DNA of 64,000 nucleotides. It comes from Apostichopus japonicus. Taxonomy: Eukaryota; Echinodermata; Holothuroidea; Aspidochirotida; Stichopodidae. Under the pieces are notes generated by a model. It did no database searches, was not told where the DNA came from, and saw only the letters and a list, made by a program, of their open reading frames with translations. Shown here one piece after another: positions 47,618 to 59,544 of the stretch (the stretch's first letter is position 1; every line of letters begins with the position of its first letter). The DNA lies in NCBI RefSeq assembly GCF_037975245.1, contig NC_092569.1, positions 17,651,501-17,715,500 of the forward strand. The letters are read 5' to 3'. A program made the translations under genes and the position numbers.

Positions 47618-50575
47618 TATATATAACCACTAAATAAATATTAAAGGGTTATTCCGTCGGCCGACTATGAGCCATATATATGGAGAAGGAAATCGTCTAC
47701 ACTATTTGAAAACCCGATCTCAATATTGTATTTCCAGCTCAATGTATCGTTGATTAAAGGGAAGCTATTTTGACGGGCTAAAGCTCGGTTTTCCCCTTGG
47801 AGTTGATCACAGTCGGTAGCCTGCAATTTTATTAACGACAAATGTTCTTTAATCGCTTAAGGTATTTCCATGCACCGTCTCCCTTTCGAGAAAAATTCAA
47901 AGAGTACTTAGCCATTCGTTGATCTGCTTATGAAAATAAAACATTGGTTGGGTGGAAAACTATAAGTCGTCGAAACAAAACCCGTTAACATTCGTTACTC
48001 TTTTGCGACTGAATTTAAAACAAAAAGCATGCATATAATCAATAGCTACGTGATCAATCTATAGTGCAGTTTTCCTCTACTTGTTTTAATTACAGAGAAA
48101 TGGAGATGTTGATGGATTTTCTACAAGGAATAGAAGAAATACTGATTCAGGTATAAAGGAATATTTTTTATCCAAACATGATGATTTAGGAGAGAATTCA
48201 TGACTGAGGAAAATTCATGAGAAAGAATTGCTGAGGAATGGACTACAATTGTAGCTCATGCTTAGTAGTACTTGTCTGTATATAGTTAACATAGACTATA
48301 AGGATGAGTTTGAACAGACATTTCTGTAACATGATAGTTTGACATTTTTGACCGTACCTAAAAATAATAATTATTTAGAAACTAAATATGCCATGAAAAA
48401 TAAGTATTTGCAATTTTCATATAGCATAGGTCGTCTTATGGGGGAATTAAGATGTTCATATTTTATTGTCCAATGCTTCTTTTTCTTATTCGCAGATGCG
48501 TCATATTACTTCTATCAGCAACCTGACTACCCTCGAGATTGTAAGGAAGTCTTTGAACAATGTGACGGGGAATCTTCAGACGGGGTCTACCTCATACAAC
48601 CAGACTCATATATGGAACCATTTGCTGTATATTGTAACAACACTGTAGATGGCGGAGGCTGGCTGGTATTTACTTTTTTATTTTCATCTGTTTTCTCGTT
48701 TTATATCTAGAAGATAAATCAAGATGTAGATGGAAAAGACTGACTGGTAACTTAGTTTATGTGTAACATAATATTTCTCTTGCATTATCAGTAGATTAGA
48801 TGGATACAAAATACAGCCATAGGTATATTTATCCCTTATATTTAGTATAGACATTGCCTAGGACAGTGAAAATGCTTTATCTTTTAGCTTAAGTTTAACA
48901 AGAATAGTTTGTTTCTCCTTTTTGTTTGATTAGTAACTCAAGCATAACGACCACTGCACTCAGTCAATTTAACCAGCTTATTAGATAATTTTGATAAATG
49001 TGTACTTTTTTATGTGTACTACTTTAATTCATTCGATGCTAATAACTTATAACAACGTTGTTTATAAGCTACTATATCAATCGATCTCAAATCTTAAACT
49101 AATTGTTCAAATCTTGTACAAGGTTTGCTTGCATGCAATGTGACTACTACTGACGGATGATAATATTGAAGAAAAAAAACACAAATGTGGAGCATCGAAT
49201 ATATTAATTAATTATATACTAATAAATGCTCATGTCGTGTTAAACGCAATTAGGATGGTCTGTTAATCTGTGTACTTGCAACCTTTATGTATGTAACGTA
49301 TGGCATTTGCTACATTTGTTAAATGGTAATTGAAGCAAAACAAAAATCAAATCAACTGCTCTGAACAAAGTTACTTGTTATTTATTTACTTGATGATGAT
49401 CAAAACTCGTTTTTATTGTTTTTAGCCATTACAGCACAGAACACTTTAATAGGCTGAGGTATGACAGCGCTTGTGTCCTTGAAGAATCACCACTTATCGG
49501 ATCCCTTTTTAGGCAATAACTTATTTGTTCTTTAAATAACCAAACATTCATTCTTTCGCAGTCAGTTTTGCCTACGCAAAAAATAATTTTTGATAAAATG
49601 TGAAACATAACATCTTTCATACTAAACATAACTCATATATGAATTATATTTTAAAGATTATTCAACGCCGATTCGATGCAGGAGTTGATTTTAATCGAGA
49701 TTGGATGGAATACAAACAAGGGTTTGGGTTTCTACATCGAGAATTCTGGCTCGGTAACGAAAAACTGGCCTACATTACAAATCAAAAGGACTATGAACTA
49801 CGAATTGACTTTGTTTCCAGGAGCGATGATCATCCTTACTTTGCAAAGTACAATCTTTTCCGTGTCAGTGATGAAAGTACCAAATACAAGTTGGTGGGTC
49901 TGGGAGAATACGATTCTTCAAGTACAGTAGGTTCGTATACATTTGGAATCTTAGTTGGTTTGCTTGCCACTAGATGAGAAACTTTAACTACGGTATATTT
50001 GACTGACTGCAAAGCATTTAATCTCTTTTGTGATATTTGCGTTACAGCATTCCTGCGATTCCATCGTCCAATTCAATGGCAGGATTTCTTCACATATAAT
50101 CAGTTAGATTTCAATTGGTTATAAAAAAAAAAATGGCACTGCCTTTTTCAGTTCTGTTGCTACCTCATTTTGCGAACAGAAATCACATTTTACAGATGAC
50201 ATATTGCAATGGTTCGGGAAGACATTTTCTTCAATCTGGCTCACAATTTTCACATTTTGAGATTCTCAATTTTGTTACTTATAATGCAACATTTCAGTTG
50301 TTTGTCTAAAGAAACCTTTGTAATGTCTCTGCCATCCATATATTCTTCAGACTTATCATTTACACTCTTTGACCTATACATGACTCTTAATCATGATTCT
50401 TTAAGCTGTTATCGTTGTAGATGCTCCTTAACATAATTATGTTGACATGAGTTATGAAACCGTCATAGCTGCATATGCTTTCGTATAGCAACATTCATGA
50501 ACTGAAAAATTATCGTAATACACCATTCAATTCTCAACATGTTTATTGATGATGTCATCGCGGTATATGCTTCTA

Positions 50576-50643
<68 letters not shown>

Positions 50644-51747
50644 ATCGTAATGAGTTGGAAAATCAAGAACAGTGAAAAAACTTTCAGCCTCCACCGGGAT
50701 TCGAACCATTACAAAGGTGTATTACGATATATATATATATATATATATATAGTTAATGAGTTAACTTCATATCAATAACCATAACATAAAGTCTAAATAA
50801 GTCAAAGAGTTTTGATTGCATACACAAAACATTCCATATCGACCTTTAAAAAAAAAAGACTTAAGTTACATTAAACTGGCAATTAGAGGTAGTAGTTATA
50901 AAACACTAAACGCTTTGAGGAAAGCATGAAGCGAAGAACGTTACAGGCATCGGCTTGGTCGCTTCTATCCTAAAAACTACCAGTCCTTCTCAAATTGATT
51001 TGACGTATGGAGTTTTGCGTTGCTCCTTTTCGATAAGTTAATAAACAGGTGAATGTCTATGCTATTGATATACAGAATAATGATACGACTCCCCCCCATT
51101 CGCACCATTTCATGATAATTCTTAAAATAATCGATTATATGAGTTCGGAAACTATTTTCAAAGCGGGAACTCGAATTAGTAACTAATTGTTCTAGGCATA
51201 TACGTAAACAAGATTACATGAGACAGCCTACTGTTTCATTCGATTAAGGGCACATTGTAACTTATTATAATACCTTCTCCGTTGAACTGTCCATTGGATG
51301 TAATGATACATTTTCTTTTTGCTTTGGAATAAGTTACCATATCACAAAGAATAAAAAACGATAAGAACTTCAACGGTCGCATTAAACTCTAAACTAAGTA
51401 AATGTATTACAGACCTTCTATCGTGGCATGCTGCTGTTATCAAGCTCAGGTCATTTTAATAACTTTTCGTTATTTTTTCCTTGCTATTGCTAGGTTATGA
51501 TGCCATGGATGCTCATAGAGGACAGCCATTTTCTACGAAAGATCGGGATAACGAAGCCCACTCTTCCTATCACTGTGGCAGGAGTCATGCTAATGGATGG
51601 TGGTTCAATGGCAGAAATGTGAACGGTCGGAACTGTTATCATACAATGCCCAACTACCCTTGGAGTTCTTATGGTCCTTATTATCTCAACTTCCCCGGTG
51701 GTAATCATAACATACAGTACATAGAGATGAAGATACGTCCACTGTAG
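46503..51747 (+). CDS. Gene F: secreted fibrinogen-related lectin, duplicate of gene A
   Basis: Exons 46503-46568 (signal peptide MTFFIIFYIIGTFVSSIQAS), 48096-48150 (linker ending R-N-R-R-N), 48496-48665, 49657-49930 and 51494-51747 (stop TAG); 272 residues with no internal stop. The 274-nt exon has one extra codon (SDDHPYF), shared only with A. Domain features are DCKEVFEQC, VYCNNT, FNRDW, LFRVSDES, DRDNE, HCGRSHANGWWFNGRNVNGRNC and NFPGGNHNIQYIEMKIRP. Compared with A, the last exon has four amino-acid changes, all in the loop between the two late cysteines, and one silent change. The donor after exon 4 (gttcgt) is poor; reading through adds about 15 residues and a stop, so confirm the junction with RNA. 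Candidate AATAAA at 52070. Confidence 0.92.
47557..47613. repeat. (TA)n microsatellite in gene F intron 1
   Basis: TA repeat with a CATA interruption, longer than in the matching place in copy 1 (about 122-152), where CA and TG units dominate. Confidence 0.93.
50577..50638. repeat. (TA)n microsatellite in last intron of gene F
   Basis: About 62 bp of TA repeat, against about 106 bp in gene A. A second short TA tract follows at about 50728-50751. Confidence 0.96.
50639..50728 (-). mobile_element. Truncated tRNA-derived SINE-like fragment (copy in gene F)
   Basis: On the minus strand a perfect RNA polymerase III B-box GGTTCGAATCC (50697-50707) is followed by CGGTGGAGGCTGAAAG and then a TA tract. 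The A-box is missing. Same insertion as at 3232-3320. Confidence 0.5.
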
Positions 51748-53954
51748 GACAAAAAGAACATGGAACCGTTCACACCGCAAAATCAACTGATTTCACTTAC
51801 TGTCACATACAAAGCTGGTGACGGAACTTTTTCAGACATTTCTCTTGCGATCAAAATCAGAATATGCATGTATATAAAATCTTGACAATTTCTGTTGCAA
51901 TTTTAAAGCAACGCTGATCCACGTTTAGTCAACACTAACCAAGTTGTGATAGTGATGGTATATTTATGATATGCTTACATAACAGGGAATGAAGGACATT
52001 ACAATCATGAAATGATAAATGTCTATTGCTACTCCGATTGTAATATTCACGAATCTGGTGAGAAATAACAATAAAGTTGAACTGAACTGAGCTGTAAAAT
52101 AACCAGCTACTTTAATACGTGACTATCAATACATGATTCTTGTTTTGCTTCAATATTAGAAAGGCATGTTTGTTATACTACTTTTATATATTTGGTACTG
52201 AAAATGGTCAAGTAACATGGACGTTATTGCTGTCCTGGAGTGCAAAATGTTGAGTTAATAACAAGCGTATACATTAAAAGCGTCAGAAAACTTCTATGAC
52301 TCGTATATTTTAAAGTTTCCATAAAAAGTACTACTTTGCAATACAGTTGGATTAAGAAATATCCAATTTGTAATAAATCCAGACCCCATTTTAAAGGACA
52401 CATCTTCAAGGAATCTAATATATTTTAGCACATAGCGTTGTCCAAAGATTGCCTCATCGACTTCCTAAATGTACAGCAACATTTTAGGGAGCAGCTTTGA
52501 CAATGTTCGTATAATATTACAATAACAGTTCTTTTACTGCCTTTCCGTTTGAAAAATATCCTGACCCATTCCCAAGGCGATATACAGTATGGTTGTACTT
52601 CCTCTCCTACCCCTGCTGTCTTCATTGCCCTCCCACAATATGGGCCACCATCATGTAAAATAAAATATCACATAAGTTAGAAAACAACCACCCCCCCACC
52701 CATAAGTTCTGGCTAGGGCTCTATGTAGGTCATGGATTGTCAGTTTTGTAATGCATGAAAAGGACTAAATGAGAGAAGGTACAGCTGACCGCTGTTGAAA
52801 GTGGGAAAGTACCACTGACCGCTGTTGAAAGTGGAGAGGTACAGCTGACCGCTGTTGAAAGTGGGAAGGTACAGCTGACCGCTGTTGAAAGCGGGAACTC
52901 GTAGAAATAAAGGAGAGGGATATGAGGTAGTAAGGCTGCAGTGCTGAGTTAAGTTTTTACTTGAATATTAACATAAGTAACGTGGGTCTTGGGGGGTATT
53001 ATAGATGAGGGCTCAAGCAGATCAAAGTGAAACGCTTCACTACGTAATGATTATAATTGGAGCTATTTCATTACATCTAATAAGTTATTTTTAAACTCTG
53101 GAAATGGGCGCAAAAACCAAGGCTGTATAGTATGTTGGATTATTCTCATTTTTCAGCAATTCGAGTCTCGATGCACATGGTCAAGATTAAATTACATGAT
53201 TTGGTTCCAAGTTGTCTTATCATATTTACGGCCTGTTGTTAAAGGTATCTGGCTGCAATAAACTAAATCATATATTTAGCACAATGAAAAATGTTGTCAT
53301 GAAGAAGTTACCTAAGAAGACCAATGACAACAACGCCCATTGTAGATTCCATTACCACCACAATTACATCTTACCTCGGGAAGAATCTTACTCTTAAATG
53401 AGTGTAGTAAACCAAAACAGAATAAATTCCAATTAGTCACAAATGTTGCACACGTTATACTTCACTGCTCCACCACCCAAACTAACATTATCGTTTGTTT
53501 ATTTTTTATACTGGTACGTACTACCCTAATGATTCAATCACATTGGCTACTTCTCATTTAAAGTATTTTATGAGGCGAATATACCCTATATGTACGACCG
53601 CGCATTACTTCGTGGATAGGAACATTATTAGTTGATCTCTGGAAAGTTATATTAAAACAGAAATTCTTGCCCTTAATATCCGGATCTAGTTTTACGAATC
53701 TAATGACATGGAACTCATTACATGGGGAAGGTGAGGTAAACTGCATATACTGCTGATTAATTTCCCTCAACACCAGTGACATTGGGGAAGGACTAAACCC
53801 ATTACCAGAGTCCGTCGATTCGAGGCTGGTGGATCTTCGATGCTTCGGTAACAAAGAACCTTTCACAATGTGTTTCCTTTTTATTGTGAGTGGTTTCTAA
53901 GTCAAAAGATTCATTCTTCCATGAGCTATCGTTGTGGAAAGAGCTGAGCTCAAA
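51748..53954. other. Intergenic region between genes F and G
   Basis: Counterpart of 4352-6368. Contains a possible F polyadenylation signal (AATAAA 52070-52075), a short C tract near 52690 and a four-unit minisatellite (52777-52896). No other gene seen. Confidence 0.6.
52777..52896. repeat. Minisatellite, four units of 30 bp
   Basis: Units share GACCGCTGTTGAAAG(T/C)GG and follow each other at exactly 30-bp spacing. Copy 1 has a single unit at 5304-5333, so the array expanded after the segmental duplication (or differs between haplotypes). Confidence 0.92.
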
Positions 53955-56900
53955 ATGAAGTTGATCGTGCTATTATCTGTAACCGCTGTAGTTTTCCACG
54001 ACTTTCAAGCGATAGCAACTGACGAAGCGGTAAGTTCATTTTCCTTAATTTGTAGCTTTTCTGATAATATCAAAGTAATCTCTAGTGTAATTTGAAAAAT
54101 TAAAAATACTGCAGCCTTGATATGAATTGCTCGAAATAACTAAACACCTATAAGTGAAATAAATATCTTTCGAAGATAAAGCTAATTCAAACAGCTGTGT
54201 ATAAAGTGACGATTACTCTTTGCTTTGTGTTTTAATAATTGTATCATCATGTTCAAATCTTAATTAAGTTAAACATATTTTTACCGCTCAATCAAAAATG
54301 TTATTTGGTTGCAACGATTTAATCAAATCGAGAAACGTGTGTGCCTCGCAAATCCCATGTAATGCTATATGGTTCCATTTTTTTCATAATAACGTATTCC
54401 ATAGTTCCTGGTATGAGTTTGTAAGGTTAAAGTGACAAGAGTTTTTTTCCTATATATAAAGATATATGTACTAACAAATTTCCCTTAAAAATAAAGAAGT
54501 GTGCTGACCGAACTACAAGAAACTGGCAAGTTAAATTTGAACTGTAGCTTAAAGAAGGGGGAAACTGTGTTTCTGCCTTGTTTTCCTGGATTAAATTGAA
54601 CATTGTAATATTCATAACATATACTTTTTACAAGGTACAAGAATATTGGTCATTTGATTACACAGTTATTTATATTTCGAAATACTTTTATAATTCACGA
54701 CGAGTCATGTTATCTTTAATAGCGTTATAAACCCATTCACACTCTCGATTTATTATAAATGGACATGCAGGAACTGTGGGAACTGCCCGCATTGGTTTGG
54801 CTAAGAAGCCTTTTTAGGGTAAAAGTACATTATTATATGATTGTTCTTATATTTATTATTTCTTGCCTTGAGGAGTTTACATTTTCCACAAACCTATCTT
54901 AAATACTACTCTCAATTATTAGTAAATATAGTAAAGATAGTTAATATTCTTTAAGTAATATTTAAGAAAAACAAGGCATCTAAGCTTTTTTTATTTTATG
55001 TAGTATTACTAAGCACTCGCAACAACAAACTTGGTTTTCTTCGATATTACATTTCGCTGTTTGAAATGGGCTTTAGCAAGGCACGAGTATTCTACGTTGT
55101 ATTGTGAATTTTATTACGTTAACAGCATTGGCTAAAGCTGGTTCCCATTGATATAGTTAACATCGAACATTTACATGCAATTATTTATTTGATGTTACAA
55201 CCCAAATACAGGAATTGTTTTTCATTTATAACTGACTCTGACATCTTCAAATATAATACATTTCATTTCGCAAAATGTAAACGACAACGTTACATATATC
55301 TATATAATGGTGTCATCGACGACCTAACATATTTATATTGCATGTTCTTCACACCTTTGAATTTCTAATATGGACTCTTGAAATATCATTGTTTGTATAT
55401 TAGTTAGCCGCTTACCTACTAAGTATACAGAGCAGTACCGTTTTAATTGAAGCTTATCATGATTTGCAAATAAGAATCTTCAGTACTGTGGATTCTTAAC
55501 TTACTGAGTTACATGAAAATTTTATTGCATCAAATATACGCCACTAATGAATCGAGTGTACCGGGAAAAACGTTCAATATATTTTTATATAATGAAACGC
55601 GATAATGAAATATGGGATTTTTTTCTAGCCAAAAAAAAATCATCTTGCAAACTTGTCGGACGTCATGTGGACTTGACTGAGAAACCACTGACAATATTTC
55701 TTGAGGTATGATTGAATGAGAGCACTCATGTTATTTTACCTGAAGCTGCTGGTTACCGAATATTCATTATATTATTAACGAAAGTTCTGATTGGACAATA
55801 ATGAAAGCCGGTACTTTTGAATTCATTTCGCTTGAGTTTTATAGACACCTGTGATTGCAGGATATTTATCTATTGATTTAATTGTTATTACTTAAAATAT
55901 TAATATAGTGTGCGAAATACTAGGATGAAGTTAAAAGTAACTCCTCTTTATAAAAGACCTCACTTTTATATTACATACAATGTATATCAATGAATTATTA
56001 GTTTTTGTATGTTTTTTGTCAAAAACTAAACATACATGCTTACAGCTTGTTTTGACAGTAATGGCTGTAAAAGACCATCACTGTCATGTAGTTACTGTGA
56101 CGTTTGACTATCTTATTCATGCCATAGCCAGCCGCACACTACATGTCCATATAATTATGTAGGTAAACCTATATTATTCATAAACAAAAATATATAATTG
56201 GTTGATATCATTCAATTGTACAGGTCACGCAAGCAGATAATGAACAAAATGAGGTGTTACTCAAGCAGACCAGAAGTTCAGACGAAGGTATGAATTACAA
56301 CACAATATAACGAGCTTCATCATGGTCTCTAAAATTTCGAATGTTTAATTATTCAGATTTCAAACTTTATTATGTAGCCTATACAGTACATTTCCACTTT
56401 TCTTTTGAAAATACGAAGCAACCTTAGCTATCTCCTATAACGCATACATGCCTAACGATCTGCACCAGAAATACACATTCGTACGAGAGAGTTTTATTTT
56501 CTGGCCAGTATCCAAAGTGGTTTTCACTTGTTGTATAACAAATTGGCGCAGTTTGTAGATGATTACATCTGACAGTTCAGACGACAACAAATATGATACC
56601 TGCGGTGCGTCACCTAACCACAAGGGGAGTAGGGGAGGGGAAGGTTTTTGTGGCCAGTGGCGTAGAATCCGTTTAAATGTGGCTGGGTGGGTGCAATTGG
56701 GGATTTCCCAAACGAAATCTAAGTTTTGAAGATTCAACCTTTGGTTCCATTGAATTTTTTTATAACATATTGTTATTTCGAAACTTTGCACATTTTAGCA
56801 ATTTTGTCTCAGTCAAAATTTTGACAATTTTCTGGAAATGTAATATTTTTCTATCAAAGTTCCATATCTATAATCGAAATTTGTTTTATTTTACTTCAGC

Positions 56901-57274
56901 AATTTCTTTTTTATTTGTTTTTGTTCTCGAAAGTCCGTACACATTTTCGAAAGTTAAGTGTCGACCGTTATATAAAATTCAACTTTTTATCTCATACTTT
57001 TAAATTTTCAACACATCAAATTTTGTTGATTATAAAAAAATATATATGAAAAGAAATGCCTAGAACAAGGCTGAGGGTGCTATGAATTTTATTTTATGGA
57101 GATGCAGGTTATTTAAAACACTTTAAACGAATCGAAAGAAAATGAAATACCGTCTAACTGATCCTCCATTAAAGTTGCCGGATGGCAATGGTGACAATGA
57201 AAGGCATATTGTTCAACCCCTCCCAGCCCCAGCCCCCCCCCCTCGTTAAAAAAATACTTGGGAAATATATTTAC

Positions 57275-57336
<62 letters not shown>

Positions 57337-58504
57337 CTACTGATGGCTATTGATAAACAGTAGATAATTGTGACTAGCAAGCAGGCAAATCTGAATGATA
57401 TTAAGAGCCCGTTTAGACGCAAAACACATAAAGAAAAGGAATGTTGCTTTTGTTTAATTCCGTATAATTAACAACGCATTTAACCTATCCTTTTTCCTCT
57501 TAAACACAGATTCACCCTATTTCTTCTACCAAAAGCCAGAATACCCCAAGGACTGTCACGAAGTCTTCCAAAAATGTGTGGACGATTCTTCCAATGGTGT
57601 TCACTTTATACAACCAGATGGATATCCGGAACCATTTGAAGTTTATTGTAACAATACTGTAGACTCGGGGAATTGGATAGTAAGTAAAATGTCGTTCTGG
57701 TCAGTTAACTCGGGAAGTTGTTGGGAATACCTTCCTACATAACGTACATCGAAGATGATTGTTAGATTGCAGCATTTTGTTAATGTATCCCCCACTGAGA
57801 CGATAGAGATTTAGAGAGAGAGATAGATAGAGAGAGGTGGAGAGAGAGGTTGAATTTGCTCCTTTGGTTCCTTTCTATAATTTTTCCGGATATGTTTTAT
57901 AATACCATCATAAGTCGCATTGGCACTAACGTTTATTGAACTTTATTGCATATTAATTGCTTCGGTTTTTAACTAATCGGTCCTTGGAAATCAAAGACCG
58001 TCACGTATTATTTCTTCGTTTTTTATCAAGGGTATTTTACATTGTTTAGCAAGTATGTTGTATGTTCAAGCGATCTTAGGCAATTACAATTATAGAAATT
58101 ACATCAAAAATCTAATTATGCAAACGAATATTATTGGTGCAACCGTGCATGCGCTTGCAACCGTACATGCGATTTTAAATATATGATTACGGTCACATTA
58201 TTTTTTTTCATATTCAAGGTTTTGCAACGTCGTTTAGATGGCGGTGTCGACTTCAATCGAGACTGGAACGACTACAAACAAGGCTTTGGTTTTTTACATC
58301 GCGAATTTTGGCTGGGTAACGAGAAGCTTAGTTACATCACCAATCAAAGAGACCATGAGCTCCGAATAGATTTTGTGTCCAAGACAGGAGATCCATACTT
58401 TGCAAAGTACAACTTATTTCGACTAAGTGACGAACAGTCAATGTACCGACTTATTGGGCTTGGTGACTATGATGCGTTCAGTACAGTAGGTGGGTTAATA
58501 ATAC

Positions 58505-58594
<90 letters not shown>

Positions 58595-59544
58595 GTAATA
58601 GCGACATATCTTTGACTAAATAGCTTTGACTTCCGAATAAATAAACAAACTCAGGATGTGGATCAATTCCTGTCTTAACGAGGAAGCTTCTTAATATGTA
58701 CACATTTTGTATTTTGAAACATTGCATAGTGACTTACATTAATACTCACAATATAACCACTGTAAATTTATGATGTAGACTGCATGATAGAATGAATACA
58801 GAAGGTTTAGCTTAAACATTAGTAAATTAGAATAACACAAACACCCCTCTTATTCCGTTCCTTGCCAAGATAATCGAGCTTATTGCACAATACACTCAAC
58901 CTAATTAACGTAATGACAACAATATGTTATAACCCGAATTAAGGAAACGATCCATGTAATACCCGGGAACTGGGAAATGTGGTTCGTGCTGCGGGCGGTT
59001 CTCGATCTCCCTATCCCATACAGCTCCGTTGGTTTCACATTCTCTCCCTGTTACATATGTCTTTACATCTCAAGAGATCAAACACCTTGTGATCATTATC
59101 ATCCGTCATTTGTTTTCATGTAGTTTTACGTTATATATGATTATCTTTAGCCGAGTCACAAGAAAAGGGTATATTTTGCTTCTGTTTTAATTGATGTAAT
59201 GAAAAATTTTACATGAGTTATATTATTTGATTCCCATTTTTCTCGCACATCACTAAGAAAACTACGACTAGAGAATTTTTTTTTTACATTTGAGTTGATC
59301 CTTCTTCACAGGTCACGATGCCTTCAGATACAACAGAGGAATGCCATTCTCTACTAGAGATCGTGACAATGACCGTCATTCTTCATCTCACTGTGCTGAT
59401 CTTCATAGGAATGGTTGGTGGTTTGATTCTTGCTCTTGGGCCTACCCCAATTTACCTTGGGGTGATTCACCATACTGGCTGCATTTCCCAGGTGGAAACA
59501 ATAACATTCGTTACATAGATATGAAGATACGACCATTGCTGTAA
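53955..59544 (+). CDS. Gene G: secreted fibrinogen-related lectin, duplicate of gene B
   Basis: Exons 53955-54029 (signal peptide), 56224-56287 (linker), 57510-57679, 58219-58489 and 59312-59544 (stop TAA) give 270 residues in one open frame. The exon matching B's exon 2 (55629-55705) is 77 instead of 75 nt; if included in phase 0 it stops at a TGA within the exon. Skipping it restores the frame. The remaining product is very like B: DCHEVFQKC, VYCNNT, FNRDW, STRDRDND, GWWFDSC and FPGGNNNIRYIDMKIRP. Last-exon differences from B are all silent. Other changes include S-P to S-S-N context in exon 3, EPYF to DPYF and DEES to DEQS. Candidate AATAAA at 59809. Confidence 0.85.
55629..55705 (+). pseudogene. 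Frameshifted extra linker exon of gene G
   Basis: Homologous to B exon 2 with intact acceptor (ttctag) and donor (gtatga), but a longer A run (nine against seven), an extra C and a small deletion make it 77 nt. In phase 0 it reaches TGA after 15 codons. Either the exon is skipped, the gene is non-functional, or the A run is a sequencing error. Confidence 0.7.
57280..57334. repeat. (TA)n microsatellite in gene G, absent from gene B
   Basis: About 55 bp of TA repeat in the intron before exon 57510. The matching position in gene B (about 10060-10080) has no such tract, so it sits within a small insertion specific to this copy. Confidence 0.93.
58500..58592. repeat. (TA)n microsatellite starting just after a splice donor (gene G)
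   Basis: Begins about 10 bp after donor gtgggt at 58490. Shorter than the 130-bp tract at the same place in gene B. Confidence 0.95.
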
